Shown piece after piece: positions 28,365 through 36,490 of a DNA stretch of 36,723 bases (position 1 is the stretch's first letter; every line of letters begins with the position of its first letter). Source of the stretch: a virus; IMG/VR virus record IMGVR_UViG_3300020195_000089, positions 1 through 36,723 of that record. The stretch is one strand, 5' to 3'. Below the pieces are notes generated by a model. The model was not told the origin of the DNA, did no database searches, and worked only from the letters and a program-made list of their open reading frames with translations. Position numbers and translations under genes: made by a program.

Positions 28365-28565
28365 TTAAGCTGGCGCTTGTTCAACTACCTCTAATAACGA
28401 AACGTCTTTCAAATACCATGCGTACCAAGCGTCCTTCACAAACTGAATGTCCTGGTAAGCAAACTTAGTCCCAAACTTTATGTTGTTCAAAAGCATTAAG
28501 CGAAACAGCCCTTGCGGGCTGCTCGCTTTTATATATGTCGGGACGCGTAGGCTATTCCCAACCAT
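28365..28565 (-). CDS. Small hypothetical protein next to the capsid gene, 66 aa
   Basis: The 66-aa product (MVGNSLRVPTYIKASSPQGL...) is rich in aromatic residues (FVKDAWYAWYLKDVSLLEVV). It starts 5 bases after the capsid stop. It resembles short proteins that follow the capsid gene in environmental siphophages, but I do not know a function. Probably translated at high level with the capsid. Confidence 0.6.
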   Translation of the reverse strand: MVGNSLRVPTYIKASSPQGLFRLMLLNNIKFGTKFAYQDIQFVKDAWYAWYLKDVSLLEVVEQAPA

Positions 28566-28570
28566 GACTA

Positions 28571-29425
28571 TTAAACACCAGCACCGTTGAAATAAACTTG
28601 TCGTTTACCAGCATCCAAGACCTTCACTCCATACAAATTATGAAGCAAATACTCTTGTGATACAGACGCCAATTGGAAATCAGTCGCGTACTCAGGATTC
28701 ATCTGACGTGCGAAACCAACTGCAGACTGATGCCAGAACAAAGTATCCGCTGCTGACAAACCAGTGTGCATCAAAACAGTGTATCCGTAAATGCGGCCTA
28801 GCTCACCGTTCTTCAAAGCAACTGCATCCGCACCATACTTAAAAACTTCGATAAAGTTAGCGATTTGCAACATTGCCTTCTCCTGATCAGGAGAAATCAG
28901 CATGTAACGATTTGCTTGTGGAACAACTTGAACGTTCATCAATCGACGAGCTTCCAAGATGTCAACCGCTGCAATCGTATCGGTAGGACTATTTGCATAA
29001 TCCAAAAGATGATCAGGAGCCGCAGTAGAAGCCAATTTCAATTGAACGATAATGTCTTTGTCGATTTGCAAAGCAAGTTCAGTCGCCATTTCAGTGATGA
29101 TCTGTTGATCAACCTGAACCATCGCTTGAACACCAGCAATTCGCTCAAGCTTTGAGTAAATCGCTTTGTGCTTATTCAAATCCAATTTGTCAGCAGAAAA
29201 AGTCAACATCTGAGAAGTTAGGTCTGTGTTCTCAGTCTTGTCAGCCGCTGCAAACTGCGTGCGCTTAGGGATTGATACCGACTTGTCACCCTTCATTGCG
29301 TAAGATGAATAGTCCGAAATGGTTGGAAGCAAAATACTTTGCTGCTTCAAAACCTCTTGTACAACTGCCGCAATCGCATCCTGTGCAATCGCAGTTACTT
29401 CTGTCAGGCCAATTTCATTTGCCAT
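28571..29425 (-). CDS. Major capsid protein (HK97 fold)
   Basis: The 284-aa product starts MANEIGLTEVTAIAQDAIAA behind GGAGG with a good spacer. It has the features of HK97-fold coat proteins: an N-terminal helix, then KSVSIPKRTQF (E-loop start region), the spine helix IITEMATELALQIDKDII, ANRYMLISPDQEKAML in the P/A-domain, and a C-terminal strand (LYGVKVLDAGKRQVYFNGAG). It lies after the scaffold gene. No N-terminal delta domain and no protease gene are seen, so assembly should depend on the separate scaffold. Confidence 0.9.
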   Translation of the reverse strand: MANEIGLTEVTAIAQDAIAAVVQEVLKQQSILLPTISDYSSYAMKGDKSVSIPKRTQFAAADKTENTDLTSQMLTFSADKLDLNKHKAIYSKLERIAGVQAMVQVDQQIITEMATELALQIDKDIIVQLKLASTAAPDHLLDYANSPTDTIAAVDILEARRLMNVQVVPQANRYMLISPDQEKAMLQIANFIEVFKYGADAVALKNGELGRIYGYTVLMHTGLSAADTLFWHQSAVGFARQMNPEYATDFQLASVSQEYLLHNLYGVKVLDAGKRQVYFNGAGV

Positions 29426-29452
29426 ATTTTAAACCCTCCATGGATTTATTAA

Positions 29453-30094
29453 TTAGTTAGAACCTCTTTTATTATAAACACCGTTCGCGCTCATCTCGGC
29501 AACCTTCTTGATCTTATCAGCTAACGATAGCTTACTAAAATCATCATCCTTGCCGTTGAGCGACTGCTTATCTAGCTTTGGATTTACATCGTTTATTCCT
29601 GAAACCTTTTTGCTAAACAAATAAGGCTTCTTACCAATCACCGACGTAACCTCTCGCTGAATATCAGTCGAGTTAACTGAAAAATCGTCCCCAAACTCAA
29701 TCGCGTTTAGATCCATACTCTTCAGCAGAAGATCGGTGTCCACACATCCGTGCTTGGCACCCTCAGCTTCGACCGCGGCAGTTAAAAGTTTGTAAGCGTA
29801 ATTCTTCTTAAAATCTTTTATCTGCGTGTCTTTTTCGCCAACTTGTTTCCTCAAAGACTCGATCAACTCGTTAGACTTACCCTGCGTCTGCATCTCGGCC
29901 TGAGTGTACTTCTGTACTTCAGCCTCTAATGCTTTTGCCTTTTCCTTGGCAGCTTTAGCCTCACTCAACACCTTTTTATAAGTGTCGTATGCGACTTTGT
30001 CCTCTTTGACAGGCGTCTCTTTAATTGTCTCTTTGATTTCGTCACCACTGGTAACTTGGTCGGCTTGGCCACTGGCCTTTGTATCTTCTGGCAT
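29453..30094 (-). CDS. Scaffolding protein
   Basis: The 213-aa product (MPEDTKASGQADQVTSGDEI...) is highly charged and helical, with a coiled coil at about residues 35-95 (LSEAKAAKEKAKALEAEVQK, ELIESLRKQVGEKDTQIKDF) and a basic C-terminal helix (SLADKIKKVAEMSANGVYNK). This is the usual layout of phage scaffolds, which nucleate capsid assembly through their C-terminus. It directly precedes the capsid gene. ATG 30094 has AAAAAGGAG upstream. Confidence 0.85.
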   Translation of the reverse strand: MPEDTKASGQADQVTSGDEIKETIKETPVKEDKVAYDTYKKVLSEAKAAKEKAKALEAEVQKYTQAEMQTQGKSNELIESLRKQVGEKDTQIKDFKKNYAYKLLTAAVEAEGAKHGCVDTDLLLKSMDLNAIEFGDDFSVNSTDIQREVTSVIGKKPYLFSKKVSGINDVNPKLDKQSLNGKDDDFSKLSLADKIKKVAEMSANGVYNKRGSN

Positions 30095-30125
30095 AAACTC
30101 TAAACTCCTTTTTATGTTGTTGCAA

Positions 30126-30653
30126 TTACTTATTTTGTAATATTATTCGTCTCAAAAACCTTTTAACCGTAACTACAGTCCTTTTCCTAAAAGCTTTTGA
30201 CACAAATAAAAACTCAAAACCCATATCACTCAAATAGTTAGACAACTTTTTGTTGTCCACCGATTTAGTCTTTCCAGACCCAGTCTTGTATCCAGGATGA
30301 CGACCAGAAGGCTCAACGCTAACTAGACCTTCCGATGGGAAAACCTTAGCGACAATCGATTCTAAAAACTTACCCGTGAAAGTTAAATTAGATTTACTAG
30401 AGCCTAAATAAAACTCTCCTGTAGAATTGTACCGCTTTAAATACTCACGACTCTTTTGCCAACTCGTAGATAAACTAGGAAATACTTTACCACCCGGTGA
30501 TTTTCCACTTCTAGCACTTCCTAAAACATCCGCTTGTAATTGCTCAGCTAACTCTGAAAGCAAAGCCTTATCTGTGCGTACTTTATCAAAAGTCTCACGC
30601 ACGCTTCTTCTAACTCCAGGAATGCCAGTTATTTTTACCTTAGCTGATGCCAT
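30126..30653 (-). CDS. gp10/gpG-like virion morphogenesis protein
   Basis: The 175-aa basic protein (MASAKVKITGIPGVRRSVRE...) contains helices typical of HK97 gp10/Mu gpG families and a central segment SGKSPGGKVFPSLSTSWQKS. It overlaps the preceding small gene by 14 bases. These proteins act at the head-tail junction or in tail assembly. A second member lies two genes upstream, so two joining proteins of related type are present. Confidence 0.65.
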   Translation of the reverse strand: MASAKVKITGIPGVRRSVRETFDKVRTDKALLSELAEQLQADVLGSARSGKSPGGKVFPSLSTSWQKSREYLKRYNSTGEFYLGSSKSNLTFTGKFLESIVAKVFPSEGLVSVEPSGRHPGYKTGSGKTKSVDNKKLSNYLSDMGFEFLFVSKAFRKRTVVTVKRFLRRIILQNK

Positions 30654-30876
30654 GATATGTCCACTTATCTAAGAACTTTGCTTGAACAATAAAGGAATAA
30701 TCCGTCTGAACTAACTTCGACACCCGCTCGTTATAAATATTTGCCACAACTTCGAAATCGCCATTGTGCGTGCGCACGCTTCGCTGAACTAAAAAAGTAA
30801 CGCCCGCCATGTCTCGATGCGTGTAAATGCCCGCTACAAAATCCTCAACCATCGTCGGCACCAAACTCAAACCCAC
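30640..30876 (-). CDS. Head-closure type small protein
   Basis: The open frame gives 78 aa from GTG 30876; ATG 30852 (MVEDFVAGIYTHRDMAGVTF) gives 70 aa and a shorter overlap, so I favour it. The product is a small beta-rich protein (FLVQRSVRTHNGDFEVVANI, YSFIVQAKFLDKWTYHG), as seen for head-closure proteins. It overlaps both neighbours. Assignment is by size, fold style and position only. Confidence 0.55.
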   Translation of the reverse strand: MGLSLVPTMVEDFVAGIYTHRDMAGVTFLVQRSVRTHNGDFEVVANIYNERVSKLVQTDYSFIVQAKFLDKWTYHGIS

Positions 30877-31411
30877 TCCGTGGATTCAAGGCCCCAATTA
30901 TCTCGCTAATAACCCGGTCCCGCTCAGACTGTAATGATTTCGTCTCGGACTTCACTCTGTCAATAAATTCTAATTTAATATCATCAAGCTCTGACTTGCT
31001 AAGCCCAAAAAAAGGACGCTTAGGAACAGTGTCCCCAACATTGTGATTATATGCCTTCGCATTCTCGTTATCATCTATCCAACCAATCGTTACCTTGCCA
31101 GCATCATTACCAACAACGTCCAATGTCCCTAACATCTGACCCGTTAGCTCCATATTCACTTTGTTCTTACTCTTGCCGAAAGCCTTAAATTCTAAACTCT
31201 CAGCATACATCTTTGAATAAGGTGATTTTAATTTAACCCCGTCCAAGCCCTTACCAGAACTAGTTCGCTCGATAATCTTATCAATCATCGCTTGACCAAT
31301 TGCTTGAGCTAAACCTGAATTGCCAGAAAAGTTAGCGCCAAACAAATCGTTTAAATCAAGCGTCTGACTGACTTCCGACTGGGTCAGCTTTAAGCCCTTT
31401 GTCTTGGCCAT
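30845..31411 (-). CDS. Mu gpG-like virion morphogenesis protein
   Basis: The 188-aa product starts MAKTKGLKLTQSEVSQTLDL with AAGGTG upstream, inside the end of the portal gene (56-base overlap). It contains ELTGQMLGTLDVVGNDAG, GWIDDNENAKAYNHNVGD and TVPKRPFFGLSKSE, a sequence of motifs characteristic of phage virion morphogenesis/tail completion proteins (gpG type). Role at the head or head-tail junction is expected. It immediately follows portal, a common place. Confidence 0.75.
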   Translation of the reverse strand: MAKTKGLKLTQSEVSQTLDLNDLFGANFSGNSGLAQAIGQAMIDKIIERTSSGKGLDGVKLKSPYSKMYAESLEFKAFGKSKNKVNMELTGQMLGTLDVVGNDAGKVTIGWIDDNENAKAYNHNVGDTVPKRPFFGLSKSELDDIKLEFIDRVKSETKSLQSERDRVISEIIGALNPRSGFEFGADDG

Positions 31412-32966
31412 TCACCACACCTTGATCTGGATTGTTAACTTGCTCAGGGATTTTCATCGCGCTCTTTGGAAATAGTAATTCGTCCTTGTCAATCTCTTCA
31501 GCCAATACCAAAGCCTGCTCACGATCAATTCCATTTAGCTCCATCAAAGCGTCAATTCTAGACTTAAGCCCAAGCTCACGCTCTTTTGTGATCGCATCTA
31601 ATTGTTCGTTTCGACTTTGAATCATCTGAGGCTCTGCAAACTTAACACTAAGTTTTACACCCTCTGGGATTTCGGCAATCTGTAAATCCTTATCCAACAA
31701 ATCACTGCCACGTAAAATATTATTCCAAGCAACGATAATATCAAACGCCTTAACCTCGGCTTGTCGATACAATTCCATATCTCCCTTTGATGCCTCGAAC
31801 TGCGAAATCATCGCAAGTAATCTCTCAACACCAGACGAGAACTTCTCGCCCTGGCCCTTACTAGACACAATCGATGGATCCAAACCTCGACTAGATAAAA
31901 AGCTAGATAAAATCATCTCAATATATTGAATAGATCCGGCAAGATCTGGACTTGGATTAGAATAACCAAAATCAGTCTCTACCTTAGAATCAGGATCAAT
32001 CGGCAATTTCAAAATAAAGTTTGGACCAATCTGAATATTCTCGGGCATTAAGTTTTTATCGCCCTTCATCCACGCTTGCGCCCATCCTTGCATTTTGACG
32101 ACATTGCCAAGATCCGATAAAGCGCCACAATATTGAACACTGAAATCAGTAAGGGAAGCCCCACTGCGAACAAAGTATTCAAAGTCCTTGTCATAACTAA
32201 TATCAACAAAAGGCAAGATACCAATAGGATTAGAAATATTACCTGGATCACTAATGATTTTTCCATTGCCGTCCATCACAAAGTTAAGATCGTTTGTCCA
32301 CACCGCATACCGCTCAAGTGTCGCTTTCCAATCATCAGGATCGCCAATCTTTTGATTAAGCCGATCTGAATACGCCGAACCAGATTGAGCGTTAAACCCA
32401 GTCGATGATGGATTAGCTAAATTACTACCCGCAGACATTTCTTGATTTAGAAAATCATTCTTGTCCATGCTAGAAATAATGTAAGCCTCTGCCTTTTCTG
32501 GGTTGATATCACTCGGCACCACATCAACATGATGACTCATCAACACTCGGCAATTTAACTTACCTTCCTTAGGAATAATCATCAGATGATTTTGATTCTG
32601 GAGCTTAAAACACTGATTCGACTTCATCATCTTTGAGTCAAAACTCATCGAATTATAATGCGCGTTTAGTTGTGCCGTCTGATTCTCATCAGCATCTTGA
32701 AATGTCCGAGAAGGCTTATTCAAATAAAGACTAGCCTCCTTGGTAACAATCCTTCGAGCTAAGTTGATCGAAGACACCACCGGCATTTCTTTAACGGTCT
32801 TGCTAGAAAATTGCTGCCGTAAATATTCAACCACATACTGATGTTGCCGATCTTGCATGATTTCATACTGCTTAAGAGATACAGCTTTTCGCTCTTTGTT
32901 CTCTTGACCCTTGATTTCGGAAATGATTTTTTTACGCTGATTTGGATCAAGAAAATCTATTGGCAC
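31356..32966 (-). CDS. Portal protein
   Basis: The 536-aa protein begins MPIDFLDPNQRKKIISEIKG; the start is GTG 32966 with GAGG six bases upstream. It has the portal layout: INLARRIVTKEASLYLNKPS in the N-terminal part, a wing domain with VVPSDINPEKAEAYIISSMD, ISYDKDFEYFVRSGASLTDF, and helices near the crown (SRNEQLDAITKERELGLKSR). It would form the 12-mer channel through which DNA is packed. It follows TerL by 3 bases. SPP1-type size. Confidence 0.85.
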   Translation of the reverse strand: MPIDFLDPNQRKKIISEIKGQENKERKAVSLKQYEIMQDRQHQYVVEYLRQQFSSKTVKEMPVVSSINLARRIVTKEASLYLNKPSRTFQDADENQTAQLNAHYNSMSFDSKMMKSNQCFKLQNQNHLMIIPKEGKLNCRVLMSHHVDVVPSDINPEKAEAYIISSMDKNDFLNQEMSAGSNLANPSSTGFNAQSGSAYSDRLNQKIGDPDDWKATLERYAVWTNDLNFVMDGNGKIISDPGNISNPIGILPFVDISYDKDFEYFVRSGASLTDFSVQYCGALSDLGNVVKMQGWAQAWMKGDKNLMPENIQIGPNFILKLPIDPDSKVETDFGYSNPSPDLAGSIQYIEMILSSFLSSRGLDPSIVSSKGQGEKFSSGVERLLAMISQFEASKGDMELYRQAEVKAFDIIVAWNNILRGSDLLDKDLQIAEIPEGVKLSVKFAEPQMIQSRNEQLDAITKERELGLKSRIDALMELNGIDREQALVLAEEIDKDELLFPKSAMKIPEQVNNPDQGVVNGQDKGLKADPVGSQSDA

Positions 32967-32969
32967 TAA

Positions 32970-34247
32970 TTACCTCGGCTGTGATTCGTACTTTTTAATC
33001 ATGCGGCTAAATGGATCTAATTTCCAACATAAATATCCTAAGCAGTCCGAGATATGAGTCAAATGTTTATTCGCACCCGACTGGTCTAGTTCGTCGTTTT
33101 TCCAAACAACTTTTTCCAAATCGTTAATCAACTTCTTGCACTTCGGATCAATCACTATCCGACCGTCAGTGAATAGCCTATTAATATTGTTAACGCGGTC
33201 AGTAACAAAAGGGTTATGGGTTGAATCGATTCTAAAACCGGATTCTCTAAGAATTTGAAAATCAGATTGGCCGGATGTTTTTCTGTTTGCTCCAGTTGAG
33301 TCTGGGATAATAATTCCAGCATAACCCTTTTCTTTAAGTGCAGCTGTCATTTTATACGTATCTGAGTTGTTCAAAAACACTTCGTCGAATATATAAAAAG
33401 AATTATCCCTATATTGGCCAATAACTGCTGTCATTGGGTCGACGTTGAAATCCATGCCTATAAATATAGTTCCAGGATTTTTCTCTACCGGCTTTACGTG
33501 TTTATCCCTATCAAAGCTGTAGTAAACACTCCCGTCAGAGTCGTCATTATACAAGCCCAGTAAAAACCTGTTGCGCTCTTTTTCTGGCATTTTAGATAAA
33601 AGATCTAAATACTCTTCGTCAATGTTTTCTAGATTGTCCACCGGGTTCATCAATAGAGAGGCGTAGGCCTCTGGATTTTGCACAGGCACTTCGTCGATTG
33701 GGTCAATGTGCTTTTCGAAAAGCCAATAAGCCCAGTGACGCTTTGTCGGTGGGTTCATGTCGTAATAAACTTTTTTGGCTAACCCATTCTTCTCAGCCAA
33801 CCTTGTTTTAGCAATCTGAACGCTTGAGTAATCAATCTGAGAGCACTCGTTAAAATAAATCGTTGAGTATTCGGTACCTAGAATTTTCTCGACGCGGTCT
33901 TTATCATCAAGTCCACCAACCCAGATCTCCGAATCGTTTGCTAATTTATAATAAAAATCACTTTTGTTGGGCTTTGCTCTCAGGTTAGGAAAGCTCAGGG
34001 AGAGAACCTTTGGTAAAGTGTCGAGCCATATAGATCTTTTAATGTGGTTAAAGTTTTTTCGTAAAATTAAATGTCTAGATTTTTCCTTAGCTGCACGAAC
34101 AAAAACGTGTCGACAAAGCCCAAACGTCTTGCCACTTCGAGAGCCACCGTACGCCATAATTTCTTTGGCGTCAGAGCCAAGAAGTATTGCCAGCTCTTTT
34201 TGTTTTTCTGTTTTTCTAAACTCAGGCTTTTGCGTCGTCACTGTCAA
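32970..34247 (-). CDS. Terminase large subunit
   Basis: The 425-aa protein has an ATPase domain with Walker A GGSRSGKT at residues 34-41 and Walker B-like STIYFNEC at 128-135, where Asn133 stands in for the usual Asp before the catalytic Glu134. The nuclease domain shows FIGMDFN at 262-268 (D266), IIPDST at 313-318 (D316) and HISDCLGYL at 398-406 (D401), the RNase H-like metal site. It packs DNA and cuts it into genome units. The start is TTG 34247 (or GTG 34241) inside the TerS gene, with no good ribosome site, so expression is probably coupled to TerS. Confidence 0.93.
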   Translation of the reverse strand: MTVTTQKPEFRKTEKQKELAILLGSDAKEIMAYGGSRSGKTFGLCRHVFVRAAKEKSRHLILRKNFNHIKRSIWLDTLPKVLSLSFPNLRAKPNKSDFYYKLANDSEIWVGGLDDKDRVEKILGTEYSTIYFNECSQIDYSSVQIAKTRLAEKNGLAKKVYYDMNPPTKRHWAYWLFEKHIDPIDEVPVQNPEAYASLLMNPVDNLENIDEEYLDLLSKMPEKERNRFLLGLYNDDSDGSVYYSFDRDKHVKPVEKNPGTIFIGMDFNVDPMTAVIGQYRDNSFYIFDEVFLNNSDTYKMTAALKEKGYAGIIIPDSTGANRKTSGQSDFQILRESGFRIDSTHNPFVTDRVNNINRLFTDGRIVIDPKCKKLINDLEKVVWKNDELDQSGANKHLTHISDCLGYLCWKLDPFSRMIKKYESQPR

Positions 34248-34578
34248 TTTTTATTTGAATAGGCACGCTTGTTGTGTGCTCAGTTTCTTGTCTGTCTTTT
34301 TGCCCGAGATATTGTTTGCCCAGCCAAATAAGCATGACTACATTTGCTTTTTCAGCTGCTTGATATTGAAGTCTTCGAAGGGAAATCAGGCCTTTTTCTT
34401 TCTTTTCCGCGTAATAGTCCGAAAATTTCATTCCTTGTTCTGCCCAACAGCGATTTTCAATTGTGTCCACTGAGCAATCAAACCAAGCTGCAATTTCTCT
34501 AACTGTACATTGAATGTAACAAAGTTTATCAAATTGCTCCCAATCTATTTTAACTGGTTTTGGTCCACGCTTAGCCAT
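34222..34578 (-). CDS. Terminase small subunit
   Basis: The 118-aa product has an N-terminal HTH (CTVREIAAWFDCSVDTIENR at about residues 24-43) that should bind the packaging site, followed by an oligomerisation helix region (LISLRRLQYQAAEKANVVML) and the tail LGQKDRQETEHT. The layout with LGKQYLGQKDR just before a hydrophilic end is typical of phage small terminases. It overlaps TerL by 26 bases. Start ATG 34578 follows a tiny ORF directly. Confidence 0.85.
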   Translation of the reverse strand: MAKRGPKPVKIDWEQFDKLCYIQCTVREIAAWFDCSVDTIENRCWAEQGMKFSDYYAEKKEKGLISLRRLQYQAAEKANVVMLIWLGKQYLGQKDRQETEHTTSVPIQIKIDSDDAKA

Positions 34579-34638
34579 TTACACACCGCCTCTAGTTAAC
34601 TCCCTAATTGCTTTCAATTTAACTCCCTGTGTATCCAT
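34579..34638 (-). CDS. Possible 19-aa peptide upstream of TerS
   Basis: ATG 34638 has GAGGGGGGCC about 7 bases upstream and gives MDTQGVKLKAIRELTRGGV, ending directly at the TerS start codon. It overlaps the 54-aa gene in another frame. The strong site suggests it is translated, perhaps to couple TerS translation. Confidence 0.35.
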   Translation of the reverse strand: MDTQGVKLKAIRELTRGGV

Positions 34639-34778
34639 AGTCGTCGGCCCCCCTCATCTCTATAATCAGCGTTTAGCTCTGGCACGCACCAACACTTGCT
34701 AGAACACTCGTGTTTCCTATCTTCTGGCATGCAGTGAACATCATCAAAAGAATCATCTACTGGTTCGTTCTCGTTCAT
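34614..34778 (-). CDS. Small Cys/His-containing phage protein, 54 aa
   Basis: ATG 34778 overlaps the stop of the preceding gene (ATGA). The product includes DDVHCMPEDRKHECSSKCWC followed by VPELNADYRDEGGRRLWIHR. The H-x(8)-H-E-C-S-x(2)-C-W-C-x-P pattern near a terminal Trp-Ile-His is familiar from many phage genomes near the replication or packaging genes. Four Cys and several His suggest a small metal-binding protein. The biochemical role is unknown to me. Confidence 0.7.
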   Translation of the reverse strand: MNENEPVDDSFDDVHCMPEDRKHECSSKCWCVPELNADYRDEGGRRLWIHRELN

Positions 34779-35005
34779 TTTATTTCGCTTCCGTATTCAT
34801 CAGTTTTGCGAGCTGCCGCGTAGTCTTTTCGCGCACGCTCAATGCCACCAAAATTTGTATCCTGGATTAAATAATCCCAGATAATATCAAGGTCCTTCCA
34901 CCCGGAGAACCACCTGTGAACCTGCCAAAATTTTTGCATTTTAACTTGATGCCGCTCAAGCTCCGCGAGCCTTTGCTTGCTGATAATTGTAAAGCCAAAC
35001 ATCAT
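34775..35005 (-). CDS. Small hypothetical protein, 76 aa
   Basis: The 76-aa product (MMFGFTIISKQRLAELERHQ...) has a helical N-terminal half with two Trp clusters (FWQVHRWFSGWKDLDIIWDY) and a charged C-terminus. It is coupled by 4-base overlaps on both sides. Similar phage proteins of unknown role with a start like FTIISKxRLxELE are common, and a short coiled coil is likely. No function can be given. Confidence 0.65.
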   Translation of the reverse strand: MMFGFTIISKQRLAELERHQVKMQKFWQVHRWFSGWKDLDIIWDYLIQDTNFGGIERARKDYAAARKTDEYGSEIK

Positions 35006-35061
35006 TTCACTTCTTTCTTGGCTAAGACCTCGTCACGCAGTTTCTTTGTCTTGTCGGTCAT
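35002..35061 (-). CDS. Possible 19-aa basic peptide
   Basis: ATG 35061 follows the stop of the zinc-ribbon gene directly, and its TGA overlaps the next ATG. The peptide is MTDKTKKLRDEVLAKKEVK. GGGAG lies about 7 bases upstream of the first AUG in this cluster. Coupling on both sides makes translation plausible. Confidence 0.4.
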   Translation of the reverse strand: MTDKTKKLRDEVLAKKEVK

Positions 35062-35856
35062 TCATTTCTCCCGTTCCTTAATCATTTTTAGAATTTTATT
35101 TCGTGGCTGAGGGTCTTTCCAAATCCACCTTTGAAAATCCGCACAAGCCCTAATGCTGTCTTGTAGGTGCTTAGGAGCGCCTACTTTTAAGTGCTTTTCT
35201 AAATCTATCCATAAAAGCATTGATCTAAATAGCACTCTTCGTTTTGTGCGGCTAATCCCATACACCTTTAAATAGCGGGCATTGCTAGTCACTAAATGTT
35301 TTGCGGAGTCGCGGGGTAAGCCGTTTAGATAAGTAGGCGCGGCTTTAATTGTTTTAATATAAGCGGCCCAAATGGAGCCGGCCCTAGCTCGCGGCCTCTT
35401 AAAATATTTGTATTGAGATATACCGCTGACTAACCCCGCCATGCGCACCAGCTCAATGCGTTCTTGCAAGGTCCAAGGGCGGCATCTTGGTTTGAATAAC
35501 TTATATTTTTCTACGATGCTTCGAACCCGGACCATAGGAAATGCTTCTTGAGTTTTTAGTAGCCCGTGTCCCCCATAATAATCACAAACGTCCTTAATTG
35601 TTTTTTTGTCGTACGAGAGCCAGTTAATATCCACATTATTATAATAGGCCCAGCGGTCGAGAGTGCTATCACTAGTCCCCACGTGTTTTGCTAAGTCTTT
35701 AATTTTCATAGTGCCGGCAAGCTCTTTAACAGTCTGTTCTTGGGCTTCTGTAAGATTACCAAGTGGGCGTTTTTTTAAAACAGCGGCACACCCGGCGCAT
35801 CTTTTTCTGAAATGCCCTTCAATAATACTTTCGCAGTCAAAGCAAGTGCGTTGCAT
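35062..35856 (-). CDS. Zinc-ribbon and HTH-like DNA-binding protein
   Basis: I place the start at ATG 35856 (MQRTCFDCESIIEGHFRKRC), which has GGAG seven bases upstream. The 264-aa product has a zinc ribbon (CFDC and CAGC in the first 25 residues) and then helices with HTH character: EQTVKELAGTMKIKDLAKHV followed by GTSDSTLDRWAYY. The C-terminal 150 residues are basic (RPRARAGSIWAAYIKTIKAA). This reads like a sequence-specific DNA-binding regulator or a packaging/late-gene factor. Its position just before the terminase genes makes a late activator attractive, but this is inference. Confidence 0.65.
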   Translation of the reverse strand: MQRTCFDCESIIEGHFRKRCAGCAAVLKKRPLGNLTEAQEQTVKELAGTMKIKDLAKHVGTSDSTLDRWAYYNNVDINWLSYDKKTIKDVCDYYGGHGLLKTQEAFPMVRVRSIVEKYKLFKPRCRPWTLQERIELVRMAGLVSGISQYKYFKRPRARAGSIWAAYIKTIKAAPTYLNGLPRDSAKHLVTSNARYLKVYGISRTKRRVLFRSMLLWIDLEKHLKVGAPKHLQDSIRACADFQRWIWKDPQPRNKILKMIKEREK

Positions 35857-35911
35857 TTTCGAACTCCGCATCGAAATGAAGGTTTCCGAATGTAACCCCG
35901 CCTTTGGCAAT

Positions 35912-35930
35912 TAGCGCAAGCCAGGCGCTA
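35912..35930 (-). other. Hairpin at the end of the 77-aa gene
   Basis: TAGCGC and GCGCTA form a perfect 6-bp stem with a 7-base loop, and the first arm contains the stop codon of the upstream gene. There is no T-run after it, so it is not a standard terminator. Confidence 0.35.
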
Positions 35931-36161
35931 CTTTTCACTTAAATACCGAGCCGCCTGGATGGCCGTCTTAATAGTTAAGTTTAAATTCTGGACGCAGTTA
36001 CAAGCCGCATTTACCGAGTCGGGAGTGATTTCTTTTTTTGTAACTTCTTTCATCAATAGTTGAAGTGTATTAACAGTTTCTACCACTCCGAATCGTTCAG
36101 ATATTTCTCTAAGTGCGGCTTGTTTTTCGCCGTCGATGACAGCAATATTGTTAGCAGCCAT
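35928..36161 (-). CDS. Small helical hypothetical protein, 77 aa
   Basis: ATG 36161 has a very strong GAGGGGG site 7 bases upstream. The product ([20 protein letters not shown]...) is helical, with DSVNAACNCVQNLNLTIKTA in the C-terminal half. Proteins of this type, with an AC-x-C-V-x-N-L...A...AxYL pattern, are frequent in phage early operons and unknown in function. The gene overlaps the preceding sigma-like gene by 82 bases. Confidence 0.7.
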   Translation of the reverse strand: MAANNIAVIDGEKQAALREISERFGVVETVNTLQLLMKEVTKKEITPDSVNAACNCVQNLNLTIKTAIQAARYLSEK

Positions 36162-36490
36162 TTTATTTCCCCCTCGTTAAATTTTAATGCAGACAAATAC
36201 CAACGTATCTTTTGCTCAGCTTCTCTTCTAAAGTCGATATCGCGGTCTCCGCCGAATAAATCTCTTCCGTCACTTCCAACAATAATATCCGCAAATGTTC
36301 CGGATGAGTCTTCTCCAATTTTTTGGTCCAGAGAGAAGGCTCCCCGCAACAAAGTGTTGCGAGCAGTCCCTTTGCAAGAGATATATTTAAGATCAATCTT
36401 GTCAGTTCTTCCCTCACACTCAAGCCATCGTTTAATTTCAATTTCTTGTTCAAAGTCCTGCAAATCTTGTTCGTTCGACCAATTTTTCAC
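36080..36490 (-). CDS. Sigma factor-like small protein
   Basis: The 136-aa product starts at GTG 36490, overlapping the stop of the pentapeptide gene (GTGA). The middle reads [20 protein letters not shown] followed by [10 protein letters not shown], which resembles the sigma region 3 segment where SLD-x-x-(I/V)GED is followed by an acidic linker. It is followed by an aromatic helical part ([20 protein letters not shown]). A full region 2 or 4 is not visible. It might be a partial sigma/anti-sigma type regulator of late transcription, which would suit its place ahead of the packaging genes. This is tentative. Confidence 0.55.
   Translation of the reverse strand: MKNWSNEQDLQDFEQEIEIKRWLECEGRTDKIDLKYISCKGTARNTLLRGAFSLDQKIGEDSSGTFADIIVGSDGRDLFGGDRDIDFRREAEQKIRWYLSALKFNEGEIKWLLTILLSSTAKNKPHLEKYLNDSEW

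Noticed and set aside
33964-34473. 169-aa plus-strand ORF over the terminase genes
   Set aside because: Antisense shadow of TerL/TerS with low-complexity Phe/Leu/Cys content.
36184-36453. 89-aa ORF on the minus strand
   Set aside because: It is another frame of the sigma-like gene, with no ribosome site or coupling.
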